Shown: piece by piece, positions 28,931 to 37,536 of the stretch
Numbering within the stretch: the first letter of the stretch is position 1
Layout: the number at the start of each line of letters is the position of its first letter
Origin: Lewinellaceae bacterium
GTDB lineage: Bacteria > Bacteroidota > Bacteroidia > Chitinophagales > Saprospiraceae
Length of the DNA: 64,000 nucleotides
Direction: 5' to 3'
Assembly (NCBI GenBank): GCA_016708875.1
Contig: JADJFA010000001.1
Span: forward strand, 62,001-126,000
The notes under the pieces: generated by a model
Told to the model about the DNA's origin: nothing
The model's input: only the letters and a program-made list of their open reading frames with translations
Databases searched by the model: none
Translations under genes and position numbers: made by a program

Positions 28931-30086
28931 AAAAATCTACCCGATACAAATCTGCCATTTGTCGTTCGTTCACCGAGTCTGGCAATCTGCGCAATAATCC
29001 GTTGCGCAGCGTAATGGCTATCGGGCTAGTCCATTGGGCTACTTTTCCAAGATTCCAGGATCGGTTTACGATCGAATGGGTACGTTTCAAGCGCCGCTGT
29101 TCAAATGCGCGGAAGATTTCTGCTGGAAAAGCGTCGGGCATTTTTTCCCATTGATCCAGCAATACTGCCGCGTCCTCTATGGCCTGACAGGCGCCTTGTC
29201 CCATATTGGGCGTAGTTGCGTGCGCGGAATCGCCTAGCAGCAATACTCGTCCGTATGCAAACTGCTTGACGGGCGCAAGGTCAATGATGTCGTTGTGAAT
29301 GAGCTGTTCATTGCGCGTGGCTTTCAAGATTTGGGGAATCGGCGCATGGAAATCTTTAAGGCGTGCAGCCAAATCTTGCACCATCACAGCGCGCATGGTC
29401 GGGTCATTTTGGGGTGCATTGATGCAAAGAAACCAATAAATCTGTTGGTGTTTCATAGGCACTATCCCAAAACGGCCCGCTGCTGCCCAGGTCTCTGAAG
29501 AGCCTTTCAGTTCAATACCAGGGTTCTTGATAACGGCCCGCCAGCAGGTATAACCCGCATAACGCGGCTTGCTATTCGGGACCAATTGTTGCCGAATGTT
29601 AGAGTGAATGCCATCAGCCACCAATACTATATCTGCTTCATATTGCATGCCATCCTCAAAACCAAGCGTGGCACTTTCTTCCGCTTGCTTGACCCAAATG
29701 GCTCTTTTCCCAGTGAAAATATCAAGGTCTCCAATTGATTGCAGTAAAATGCGGTGCAGTTCACTTCTGTGAATGGCAAAATTGTTCACGCCGAAGCGAT
29801 CGCTCAGTTCCCGGCTGTCAGCGACGGTAATAGGCAAGCCTTTTTGGTCCAGGACAGAAAAAGTGTCCAGGAGCTGCCCGGCTGGAATGACTTTGTCTGC
29901 GATACCGATGCGTTCCAATGCTTTGATGGCATTGGCAGCAAGCACCAGGCCTGCGCCCAAGGCTTTGATTTCGGGAGCAGCTTCAAAAATAGTAGGGCGA
30001 AATCCCAATTTCCTAAGCGCAATGGCTGCGGTCAGCCCGGCGATTCCACCGCCTATAATGGCGATACGTGGGTTTGAATTTTTCAT
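28929..30086 (-). CDS. FAD-dependent monooxygenase
   Basis: A 385-residue flavoprotein of the group A aromatic hydroxylase type (PHBH/UbiH/salicylate-hydroxylase-like). It shows the FAD-binding Rossmann motif RIAIIGGGIAGLTAAIALRK (GxGxxG), the central DG segment ADIVLVADGIHSNIR and the GD motif GRVLLLGDSAHATTPNMGQG. These enzymes use NAD(P)H and O2 to hydroxylate aromatic substrates; the substrate here is not predictable. The same-strand cupin gene lies 66 bp upstream, so they may form a unit acting on one compound (inference). Confidence 0.9.
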   Translation of the reverse strand: MKNSNPRIAIIGGGIAGLTAAIALRKLGFRPTIFEAAPEIKALGAGLVLAANAIKALERIGIADKVIPAGQLLDTFSVLDQKGLPITVADSRELSDRFGVNNFAIHRSELHRILLQSIGDLDIFTGKRAIWVKQAEESATLGFEDGMQYEADIVLVADGIHSNIRQQLVPNSKPRYAGYTCWRAVIKNPGIELKGSSETWAAAGRFGIVPMKHQQIYWFLCINAPQNDPTMRAVMVQDLAARLKDFHAPIPQILKATRNEQLIHNDIIDLAPVKQFAYGRVLLLGDSAHATTPNMGQGACQAIEDAAVLLDQWEKMPDAFPAEIFRAFEQRRLKRTHSIVNRSWNLGKVAQWTSPIAITLRNGLLRRLPDSVNERQMADLYRVDF

Positions 30087-30152
30087 TATACAGTTGAATT
30101 AAATTGACAGCAGAAAGTTCTATTGCTGCCGGTTAAAATTGTCAAATGGGGT

Positions 30153-30710
30153 TTATATTCTTACGTATTGATGAATCAATTGCTGATCTATGCCCCTTAT
30201 AACAGCAAGTTGTTTCAGCCAGCGCATTAGGGGTTCCAGAAACCTGAGTAAGCGCGGCAAATTGGTATCGCTCCAGTGCACCAGCATGGCCAGATGGAAG
30301 GGGTTGTAAGGGATACCTTTTTTGTTTGTCTTGCCATCGCGTGCAAGGCCATAAGCTACTTGCAGACTAATTTCCAATCCCTTACTGGCGGTATCCAACA
30401 TGATATGCGCCACAGCCTTTTCAGTGCTGGAAGGGTTGAAAAAACAGTGCTCGTCTCCGGCTTTTACCCGCACGGATTCACCGACTTCCAAATAAAAGCG
30501 TTCATCGCCTAATTGTAGTCCCAATCGGCCTTCAAGGACGGTAAATATCTCGTCGAATGATTTGTGGGTATGCAATTCATTGTAACCATTCGGGGCAAGC
30601 TCGAGGAGCATAGCGGTGTATTTGCCGCCGGTTTCAGCGGATGTTTCCAAAAAAGTAACCCGGTCCTTTATAATCGGGTTTTCGATGCTGCGCGTTGTTA
30701 GGGTTTCCAT
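30153..30710 (-). CDS. Cupin-domain protein, paralogue of the one at 24067
   Basis: A 185-residue cupin. Its metal-site motif is LHTHKSFDEIFTVLEGRLGL, with the second motif AGDEHCFFNPSSTEKAV. N-terminus (ENPIIKDRVTFLET) and C-terminal extension (LPRLLRFLEPLMRWLKQLAV) align with the 24067 protein, so this two-part architecture is a small family. It lies upstream of the FAD monooxygenase on the same strand and is divergent from the LytS-like array. Confidence 0.8.
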   Translation of the reverse strand: METLTTRSIENPIIKDRVTFLETSAETGGKYTAMLLELAPNGYNELHTHKSFDEIFTVLEGRLGLQLGDERFYLEVGESVRVKAGDEHCFFNPSSTEKAVAHIMLDTASKGLEISLQVAYGLARDGKTNKKGIPYNPFHLAMLVHWSDTNLPRLLRFLEPLMRWLKQLAVIRGIDQQLIHQYVRI

Positions 30711-30899
30711 GACACGTTCTTTTTAATTGTGCCACAAAAGTGTCCGCCACATCAAAAGCCGGCAAACGAGCCTGTTACGAACCGTCAAGAAATCGGTATG
30801 AATTGCAAATAGAAAATTCCCGTCGCTGGCAATTACAATTGATACTGCAAAAACAACAGTTCATACATACATGGACTACCTCGGCTGTAATTGTCGCGC

Positions 30900-30907
30900 T
30901 ACATTTG
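30900..30907 (+). promoter_or_regulatory. Putative -7 box abutting the first LytS-like gene
   Basis: TACATTTG (TAnnTTTG) ends 5 bases before the ATG at 30913, the same arrangement as at 27277. If used, the mRNA would be leaderless or nearly so. Confidence 0.4.
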
Positions 30908-30912
30908 TCCTC

Positions 30913-31947
30913 ATGTCCACGGTACCTTCCGAAACGCTCAACGACAAATACCTGCGCCTTTTCGGCATTCCTCTTTCTGTGATCGTGTTACTGATGGCAC
31001 AAATGCCGTTTTTCTTTCCGGGCAGGTGGGATTTGTTTTGGAAATACACGGTAATCAGCGTTTTTTTTACTGCTTTGATGTGGGAGGGGGCTCGAATAGT
31101 GCTGATACGTGTGCGTCGCCGGTTTCCTGATTTGTGGCAGACCAAACAACGCGTGGGCTGGATGTTTTTGCTGTTTGCCATACAGTTGGGCATTGGCCAG
31201 GCACTCATTACTTATGCCGTGATTGTGATGGGATTGGCAGCCGAGAGCACGTTTTCTTTTCTTAAAATATGGCTCATCAATTTTGCCAGTTCGCTTTTTT
31301 TTATCGCACTTATTAGCAGTGCTTATGAAGCCATTTATTTTTTCAATCAATACAAAATAGCCTTTATTAAATCGGAGCATCTGAAAAAACAACAGACGCA
31401 GCAACAAATTGACGCATTAAAAACGCGTGTCAACCCACACTTTTTATTTAACTCCCTCACCACCCTCTCTGCCCTGATTGGAGAAGCCCCACGCCGCGCG
31501 GAGCAATTTGTGGACGAGCTTTCAAAAGTCTATCGCTACTTGCTAAAAGCCCGGCGGCAAGCCACCGTTCCCCTTGGCGAAGAGTTGCAGTTTGCCGAAT
31601 CGTATACCTTTTTATTAAAAAGCCGATTTGAGGAGGGGGCCTTCTCGTTCACCAACCATTGCCCGAGTGACCCAAAATCACTTGAGGGCTATGAATCGTT
31701 GGATCAGAACATCCCGGTACTAAGCCTTCAGCACGTGTTGGATTTTCTTGTTCGGACGCAAAATACACCTTTGCATATTCAGGTTGAAAAGTTCAATAAC
31801 ACGCTCCGAATCTCTTGCAAGGATCAACCAAAATCCCGTGCATTCGACACGCACTACACTGACTGGGAGCAGTTGGAGCATCATGGAGCCACACAGCAGC
31901 AGCAGTTCGGAAGATTTGAAGTCCTTATTCCAATAGCCGCTTTATGA
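30913..31947 (+). CDS. LytS-like sensor with degenerate ATPase domain, array gene 1
   Basis: A 344-residue membrane protein. Four hydrophobic segments (LSVIVLLMAQMPFFF, YTVISVFFTALMW, MFLLFAIQLGIGQALITYAV, INFASSLFFIALISSAY) precede a coiled linker and a His_kinase domain with intact phospho-acceptor motif RVNPHFLFNSLTTLSALIGE. Where the ATPase N-box should be (compare VENAVKHN in gene 3), it reads VLDFLVRTQNTPLHI, and no glycine-rich G-box follows, so ATP binding is unlikely. The ATG at 30913 (MSTVPSETLNDK) aligns with the start of gene 2. The stop overlaps the next ATG (ATGA). Predicted to be a pseudokinase partner or phospho-acceptor for gene 3 (inference). Confidence 0.85.
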   Translation: MSTVPSETLNDKYLRLFGIPLSVIVLLMAQMPFFFPGRWDLFWKYTVISVFFTALMWEGARIVLIRVRRRFPDLWQTKQRVGWMFLLFAIQLGIGQALITYAVIVMGLAAESTFSFLKIWLINFASSLFFIALISSAYEAIYFFNQYKIAFIKSEHLKKQQTQQQIDALKTRVNPHFLFNSLTTLSALIGEAPRRAEQFVDELSKVYRYLLKARRQATVPLGEELQFAESYTFLLKSRFEEGAFSFTNHCPSDPKSLEGYESLDQNIPVLSLQHVLDFLVRTQNTPLHIQVEKFNNTLRISCKDQPKSRAFDTHYTDWEQLEHHGATQQQQFGRFEVLIPIAAL

Positions 31948-32999
31948 TAACGATAGACGAAAAAGAGATCGGACTCAATGATAAAAAACTGCGGCTATGG
32001 GGGGTACCCTTGGTCGCTGTAACGGGCTTGTTATCCCTGATGCAGTTTTTCTTTCAGGGCAATTGGGATTTGTTTTGGAAATACCTGTTTGCCAGTTTAT
32101 TGTATACCTGGATCGCCTGGGAGCTTTGCCGTTTGGTGCTGTACAAAATCCGGCGATTTATTCCGGGGCTGGAAAATACTGTAAAAAGGCTGGCTACGAC
32201 CATTTTCTATTTCTTTATAATAGCGGGCATTGGGAATGCAATCGTAAAATTCATTTTGCTTCAATTGGACTTAAAACCGCCTTCTATGGCAAACAAGTCC
32301 TTTTTTGAATGGTGGCTATTAAACATGCCCAATATCTTGTTTTTTGTATTATTGCTTAGCAGTGTTTATGAGGCCTTTTATTTTTTCAGTCAATACAAAT
32401 TAGCCATTCAAAAAGCAGAGCTACTCAAAAGGCAACAGGCGCAGAAAAAGTTAGATGCCCTGAAAAGTCGCGTGAATCCACACTTTCTGTTCAACTCGCT
32501 TACGACACTTTCCGCCTTAATCGGCGAGGATACTCAACTTGCCGAGCAGTTTGTGAATGAACTGTCCAAAGTATATCGCTACCTGCTGCGGGCCGGACGA
32601 CAGCCGGAAGCAACTTTAGGCGATGAGCTTCAATTTGCCAAATCGTACACTTATTTGCTTAAAAACCGATTTGAAGCAGGTGCTTTTTCCTTTTCAGACG
32701 GTATTGGAGATCTACATTCAACCCACCAAAAGGAAGCAATGGCACAAAATATTCCTGCCCTCAGCTTCCAAAACGCCCTTGAATTCCTTGTCCGCACCCA
32801 GCACACACCCTTACACATTCAGGTAAATATGATGGAAAACCAGCTACGCATCGTTTGTGAAAACCGCCCCAAAGTCTTGTCGGTCGATGTTAATGACACT
32901 GATTGGCAACAACTGGAAGCCAATGGCGCTCAAAAAGAGATACAGGCGGGCAATCTGTCCATACTTATTCCATTCATTTCCAATTCTTTGTCAAAATGA
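31944..32999 (+). CDS. LytS-like sensor with degenerate ATPase domain, array gene 2
   Basis: A 351-residue close paralogue of gene 1. It has four hydrophobic segments (VPLVAVTGLLSLMQFFF, YLFASLLYTWIAWELC, TTIFYFFIIAGIGNAIVKFI, LNMPNILFFVLLLSSVYEAF) and the His motif RVNPHFLFNSLTTLSALIGE. The C-terminal part reads ALEFLVRTQHTPLHIQVNMM in place of the N-box, and the rest lacks glycine boxes, exactly as in gene 1; the sharing of FLVRTQ-TPLHIQV shows this altered segment is conserved, not random decay. Start and stop both overlap neighbours as ATGA, so expression is tightly coupled. Confidence 0.85.
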   Translation: MITIDEKEIGLNDKKLRLWGVPLVAVTGLLSLMQFFFQGNWDLFWKYLFASLLYTWIAWELCRLVLYKIRRFIPGLENTVKRLATTIFYFFIIAGIGNAIVKFILLQLDLKPPSMANKSFFEWWLLNMPNILFFVLLLSSVYEAFYFFSQYKLAIQKAELLKRQQAQKKLDALKSRVNPHFLFNSLTTLSALIGEDTQLAEQFVNELSKVYRYLLRAGRQPEATLGDELQFAKSYTYLLKNRFEAGAFSFSDGIGDLHSTHQKEAMAQNIPALSFQNALEFLVRTQHTPLHIQVNMMENQLRIVCENRPKVLSVDVNDTDWQQLEANGAQKEIQAGNLSILIPFISNSLSK

Positions 33000-34090
33000 A
33001 AGCGCGACTCCTTTTTATATTCCGGAATTACTGGGTGGAGATGATTGTGATCCCGCCGTTTCTGGTGGCGCTGTGTTATTTTTTCTATGGGGATTCCTAC
33101 CTGAGTTCGGGAAGCAACTTTGTTCGCATGACCTTTCCCTGGCTGTTTATGTCCATCATTTCACCAATTGCATGCCATTGGGTGCGCCGGATTACATTAC
33201 AGAAGTTCAAGAAGTTGGAAGATTGGCCCAAGCGTGTTGTTTGGAGTATTTTGGGATACATGTTTTTCACCGCAGGCTTTGCCAAAACCACATACTTCTT
33301 GCTGGGCATGACGCGCTACACCGAACTCGTGCCTTCCGAAAAGAATTTCTATGGCTTGCTTATTCTGGTGTCCATGTGTGTGCTGATCACCGCCATGTTA
33401 TACGAGGGAATTACCTATTTTGGAAAATGGAAGGATGCCCTTACCGAAACCGAACAAGTGGAAAAACTTCATCTTGAAAGTCAGTTCCAGAGTTTGCAAA
33501 GCCAACTCAACCCACACTTCCTTTTTAATAGTCTCAATGTATTGTCGTCACTGATAACCGAGAACCCACGCAGAGCCGAAGATTTTGTGGACGAGCTCTC
33601 CAATGTGTACCGTTATCTGCTTCGTTCCAACGAACGCGAACTGGCATTGGTGGGCGAAGAACTTCGATTTATTCGCTCCTTTTTTCACCTCCTGGAAACA
33701 CGGCACGACACCGGTGTATCCATGAATATCAAGGTGGGACAAGAAATTTTTGACAAAAAACTGCCTGCACTCGCGCTTCAAATTTTAGTGGAAAACGCTG
33801 TGAAGCACAATGAAATCAGTCCGGGAAAGCCGTTAAACATCGAGATTTTTAGCCAGCAATGCACGCCTCCGGCAAAGTCAAAAATGAACGAATGCTATTT
33901 TACCTGCCAAATCATTGTCCGAAATAACATTCAGCGCAAAGCAACCCGCCCACAATCCAATCACGTAGGCCTGGACAACCTGCGCCAGCGTTATGAATTG
34001 TTGGGCGTTTCGGGCTTTGATGTTGTAGATGATGGACAGTATTTTACGGTTACGTTGCCGGTGATTGCTGGGGGTGTTGAAACCTCGTAG
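32996..34090 (+). CDS. LytS-type sensor histidine kinase with intact ATPase domain, array gene 3
   Basis: A 364-residue kinase. Hydrophobic segments (IPPFLVALCYFFYG, WLFMSIISPIACHWV, VVWSILGYMFFTAGFAKTTY, LLILVSMCVLITAMLY) precede the His motif QLNPHFLFNSLNVLSSLITE. Unlike genes 1 and 2 it keeps the N-box (LALQILVENAVKHNEISPGK) and a G-box-like HVGLDNLRQRYELLG, so it is the only apparently ATP-competent kinase in the array. The ATG at 32996 overlaps the stop of gene 2. Its stop codon lies inside a perfect hairpin, and the LytTR regulator gene follows 175 bp later. Confidence 0.9.
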   Translation: MKARLLFIFRNYWVEMIVIPPFLVALCYFFYGDSYLSSGSNFVRMTFPWLFMSIISPIACHWVRRITLQKFKKLEDWPKRVVWSILGYMFFTAGFAKTTYFLLGMTRYTELVPSEKNFYGLLILVSMCVLITAMLYEGITYFGKWKDALTETEQVEKLHLESQFQSLQSQLNPHFLFNSLNVLSSLITENPRRAEDFVDELSNVYRYLLRSNERELALVGEELRFIRSFFHLLETRHDTGVSMNIKVGQEIFDKKLPALALQILVENAVKHNEISPGKPLNIEIFSQQCTPPAKSKMNECYFTCQIIVRNNIQRKATRPQSNHVGLDNLRQRYELLGVSGFDVVDDGQYFTVTLPVIAGGVETS

Positions 34091-34112
34091 GTTTTTGAAA
34101 CCTACGAGGTTT
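34080..34112. terminator. Perfect 15-bp hairpin containing the stop codon
   Basis: AAACCTCGTAGGTTT (34080-34094) and AAACCTACGAGGTTT (34098-34112) pair perfectly around a 3-nt loop. The TAG stop of the gene 3 kinase (34088-34090) lies in the left arm. It probably terminates or attenuates before the regulator gene. Confidence 0.75.
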
Positions 34113-34265
34113 AGTCAGTTCATGACACGCTTTATGCACTTCATGCTACCCAAACTGTTGAGACTTATAGGGAATAACGACTTTTGTGCCATAACCGAAA
34201 CTCAAACTATTTATAAGTGAGTGCTCTAACACCACTTATCACACACCACTTATCACTCCGAAGGT

Positions 34266-35090
34266 ATGCAGGTTTTCATTGTCGAAGACGAACCCCTTGC
34301 CGTTAAAAAACTTATCCGATTGCTTGAAGAAGTCGCGTTCGACGTAAAAGTGGTCGGCACCGCGGGCGGCATCAATACTGCGGTGGAATGGCTCGAAGCC
34401 AATCCCGCACCTGATCTTATTTTCATGGACATCGAACTTTCTGACGGACAGAGTTTCGAGATTTTCCAGCGGACAAGGGTGAAAAGCCCGGTCATATTCG
34501 TCACTTCGTACGACGAATTTGCGCTCCAGGCCTTCAAGGTAAACAGCGTGGATTACCTGCTCAAACCTGTACAAAAGGAAGAATTAGCCAATGCAATTGC
34601 GAAATACCGCGATCTGAAAGCGCAATATAACAGGGATACGAGCCCGATTTCGGCCAGTATTGAAAGTTTGTTGTTGTCGTTGGTGGGTGCGGGTGGGCAA
34701 GGTACTGAGCCAGCCTTCGCTGTGGCTACGGCGGGTAAATCAGGTAAAGAATTTCGAACCCGTTTTTTGGTGAAACATCTTCAAAAATATGTCACGGTAG
34801 AAGTGACTGACATCGCCTATTTCTGGTCGGAAGGGCGGATCAATTTTTTCAAAACACGCGCCGGGCAGAAGCACCTCGTAGAGTACACCATGGAAGAAAT
34901 CGAAGGCATGCTAGACCCTCGAGATTGGTTTCGCGTGAGTCGGCAGTACATTGTGAGCGTGCCTTCGGTGGCGGAAATACACCCGTATTTTAACAATCGG
35001 CTGATACTGCACCTCACCCCGAAAGAGTCGGAGGAAGTGACGGTGAGTCGGGAAAGGGTAGCGGATTTTAAGGTTTGGTTGGGGAAGTGA
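34266..35090 (+). CDS. LytTR-family response regulator
   Basis: A 274-residue regulator. The receiver domain shows VFIVEDEPLAVKKLIRLL, LIFMDIELSDGQS (phospho-Asp), VTSYDEFALQAF and YLLKPVQKEE. The LytTR domain follows with RFLVKHLQKYVTVEVTDIAY, FRVSRQYIVSVPSVAEIHPY and SRERVADFKVW. The linker between them (about residues 138-165) contains PAFAVATAGKSGK, encoded by a copy of the small palindromic element (34714-34739). It is the likely output of the three-gene LytS array. GTGCTCTAACACCACTTATCACACACCACTTATCA-type direct repeats occur in the 65 bp before the start. Confidence 0.92.
   Translation: MQVFIVEDEPLAVKKLIRLLEEVAFDVKVVGTAGGINTAVEWLEANPAPDLIFMDIELSDGQSFEIFQRTRVKSPVIFVTSYDEFALQAFKVNSVDYLLKPVQKEELANAIAKYRDLKAQYNRDTSPISASIESLLLSLVGAGGQGTEPAFAVATAGKSGKEFRTRFLVKHLQKYVTVEVTDIAYFWSEGRINFFKTRAGQKHLVEYTMEEIEGMLDPRDWFRVSRQYIVSVPSVAEIHPYFNNRLILHLTPKESEEVTVSRERVADFKVWLGK
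34714..34739 (+). repeat. Small palindromic element, copy A (coding, regulator linker)
   Basis: CCTTCGC, a short centre, then GGCTACGGCGGGTAAA. The same outer sequence occurs at 54303, 55291 and 56263. Here it is read in frame as AFAVATAGK between the receiver and LytTR domains. Confidence 0.7.
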
Positions 35091-35145
35091 GGTAGCCCGA
35101 AACGCCGTTCCGGGGAATGATTATCACGAACAAAATCAATCAATT

Positions 35146-36960
35146 ATGACCAAAAAATTGCCGGGAACAAATACGAAATATCTTGTTCTCCTTATTTCCC
35201 TTATATTATTTTCAAGCAATTCTTATTCCCAAGAATACCGCCGCTGGAAGATGAACCCGAATGGTTCCATTTCCTGGTTGATAGATAACAATATCCCCCA
35301 TAGCGACCATATAGAAATGAGTGGCAAAAGGATCTCCTGCATACTTCGTTATGGCGTAGCATCCGACGGTTCTTTTCATGCCACACGCAGCCTCGTATGG
35401 CCCATGCTTAGGACAATTCCCAATAATACACATGCCAGTCTCACGCGAAGGTTTGCACAGGATGCTTTTGAACTGGTAACCGTAAATTACAAACCTATTG
35501 AAGCAGAAAAAGTAACTTCAATAAGTATAGATGGAACATTAACTGTTAAAAGTAAAACCGGCAATAATCTTGAACTAATACGACAGTATTTTCCATCCAC
35601 TACATTGCCGGGATACTGTGAAATCTATACGATAATAAATAACTCAGGAAAAACCTGTGTAGTAGAAATACCAAAGTCGAGCAATATTTATCGTACTGAT
35701 CCTGCGAAAGGAGTTTATGGCAGTTATGGTTTAATTGTGGAACTATTTAATAGCGGTAGTTTTAATCTACAAGCCAATGATTCAATCCATTTTTCTGTTT
35801 TCTATTCCGGGGTTAAAGCAAATGAGATGTCGCCAATAGTAGACGTAAATCAAGAAAAGGCAAAACGCATTGCATTTATTGATGAAATTTGGAAAAAACT
35901 GGTACTGGAAACTCCCGACACCGTATTAAACAGGGAATTTGCCTTTGCAAAAATCAGGGCTGCTGAGAGTATTTTTGAAACCCAAGGCGGCCCAATGCAT
36001 GGCCCCGGCGGGGAGGCTTATTATGCAGCCATCTGGGCAAATGACCAGGCGGAATATATCGGCCCCTTTTTCCCTTTTCTGGGCTATGAACCCTTGATCG
36101 AGTGGTGTCTGGAGTATTGTCGCCGGAAATTAAATGCGGAAGGGGTGGTAATGTCTGATTCTGACGAGTTGGAGGGGCGTTTTCCAGCAGGGAACGCCAA
36201 CCTTTGCACTTCTTCCTTATACTACGATGCCTTAATTTCGGCAGTCTACCTGGGAGAATCTTTGGGTAAAGAAAAAAGACAACTTAAATTATATAAAACG
36301 CAGGCAGAAAAATTAAAAATTGCTATTGAAAACTATTTTGGTTCAACAATAGAAGGCTTTGAAACCTATAAATATTACAAAGAAAACGATAAACTGCGTG
36401 CCTGGATATGTATCCCACTTACAATGGGTATTTACGAACGAAAAGCAGGCACCATTGATGCATTGTTTTCACCCAAATTATGGACACCCGATGGGCTTGC
36501 CAGCCTTTCAGGCGATAAAACATTTTGGGATAGATCAACCTTATATGGGCTAAGAGGGGTATTGGCTGCGGGAGAAACCGATAAGGCATTGAAATTCCTG
36601 CATTATTATTCCAATCGTCGTTTGTTGGGCGATCATGTTCCTTACCCTGTGGAAGCTTATCCGGAAGGAAGCCAGCGTCATCTTTCAGCAGAAAGTGGAT
36701 TGTATTGTCGGGTTTTTACGGAAGGTTTATTTGGTATCAGACCAACTGGCCTGCACAGCTTTGATTTGACTCCACGGCTTCCCATATCCTGGCCTGCTAT
36801 GAGCCTGCGGCACGTCCATGCATTTAACCGGGATATTGATATTGTTGTGGAGAGAGTAGGCACTAAACTGAAAGTGATAATAACCGAAGGAGAAAAAATA
36901 TTGGTAGATAAACTTATTGATGATGGGGAAACAGTAAAGGTTAATTTGGCAGGTATTTAA
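35146..36960 (+). CDS. Secreted alpha/alpha-toroid glycoside hydrolase-like protein
   Basis: A 604-residue protein with a signal peptide (LVLLISLILFSSNSYSQ). An N-terminal beta-sandwich-like part is followed from about residue 240 by helical segments typical of six-hairpin glycosidases (YYAAIWANDQAEYIGPFFPF, MSDSDELEGRFPAGNANLCT, YYDALISAVYLGESLG, FWDRSTLYGLRGVLAAGET, PYPVEAYPEGSQRHLSAESG). A C-terminal beta domain ends FNRDIDIVVERVGTKLKVII. Candidate acidic catalytic residues are in NDQAE and SDELEG. The exact GH family is uncertain. There is no T9SS domain, so it is probably periplasmic. The gene is clearly more A/T-rich than its neighbours, hinting at separate origin. Confidence 0.7.
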   Translation: MTKKLPGTNTKYLVLLISLILFSSNSYSQEYRRWKMNPNGSISWLIDNNIPHSDHIEMSGKRISCILRYGVASDGSFHATRSLVWPMLRTIPNNTHASLTRRFAQDAFELVTVNYKPIEAEKVTSISIDGTLTVKSKTGNNLELIRQYFPSTTLPGYCEIYTIINNSGKTCVVEIPKSSNIYRTDPAKGVYGSYGLIVELFNSGSFNLQANDSIHFSVFYSGVKANEMSPIVDVNQEKAKRIAFIDEIWKKLVLETPDTVLNREFAFAKIRAAESIFETQGGPMHGPGGEAYYAAIWANDQAEYIGPFFPFLGYEPLIEWCLEYCRRKLNAEGVVMSDSDELEGRFPAGNANLCTSSLYYDALISAVYLGESLGKEKRQLKLYKTQAEKLKIAIENYFGSTIEGFETYKYYKENDKLRAWICIPLTMGIYERKAGTIDALFSPKLWTPDGLASLSGDKTFWDRSTLYGLRGVLAAGETDKALKFLHYYSNRRLLGDHVPYPVEAYPEGSQRHLSAESGLYCRVFTEGLFGIRPTGLHSFDLTPRLPISWPAMSLRHVHAFNRDIDIVVERVGTKLKVIITEGEKILVDKLIDDGETVKVNLAGI

Positions 36961-36996
36961 CTGCTCTAATAGCACAATACAAACCTTTTTCGGCAA

Positions 36997-37030
36997 GTTT
37001 GGCCTTGCCACATGAGTGACAAGGCCAAAC
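36997..37030. terminator. Hairpin between convergent genes
   Basis: GTTTGGCCTTG (36997-37007) pairs perfectly with CAAGGCCAAAC (37020-37030) around a 12-nt loop, between the glycosidase stop and the convergent DUF1761 stop. There is no strong U tract. Confidence 0.7.
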
Positions 37031-37040
37031 ATTGTTCCAT

Positions 37041-37469
37041 TTATCCCCCCGCAGCCACCTCAGGCGCTGCCACAGAATACAAAAACGACCCCATCAACCC
37101 GAGCGCAACAATCCAATACGCGGCATTGATCAGCAAATTAGTCATGGTGTTCCGCTGAAACAAGCCATTGGAAATCAACACCAGCGCGGCAGGTAAGCCC
37201 ATCGAATACGCACCATGAAAAAATCCGTGTACAAACTGGCTCATGCCCGGCTCGGTATGGCTGGCATAACGATTCATGGTCCAGGCAAGGAAGAGCGAGA
37301 TGAGCGTTGAAAGGCCAAAAATCACGGCCATGTTGCCTTCTTTGAGGGATTCCTCTGTCAATCCAAGTGACTTCATCCAGGCGCCTCCGAAAACTTTCGG
37401 ATGATACCATACATAACCAAGCACCATTGGGATCAGCGCTGCGAGAAAAATTGCTAGATACGCGTTCAT
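37041..37469 (-). CDS. DUF1761-family membrane protein
   Basis: A 142-residue protein with four predicted membrane helices (YLAIFLAALIPMVLGYVWY, AVIFGLSTLISLFLAWTM, FFHGAYSMGLPAALVLISNG, LINAAYWIVALGLMGSFLYS). The LGYVWYHPKVFGGAWMKSLG block, with its W/H/P pattern after helix 1, is typical of DUF1761. No activity has been assigned to the family. Divergent from the pyrophosphatase gene, sharing an 89-bp intergenic region. Confidence 0.85.
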   Translation of the reverse strand: MNAYLAIFLAALIPMVLGYVWYHPKVFGGAWMKSLGLTEESLKEGNMAVIFGLSTLISLFLAWTMNRYASHTEPGMSQFVHGFFHGAYSMGLPAALVLISNGLFQRNTMTNLLINAAYWIVALGLMGSFLYSVAAPEVAAGG

Positions 37470-37536
37470 AAAAAGTTAGTTAGTTAAGTGAAAAAATGAA
37501 AGACAAGGGTTTTAAAGTTGGTTGCAAATCAAATGC

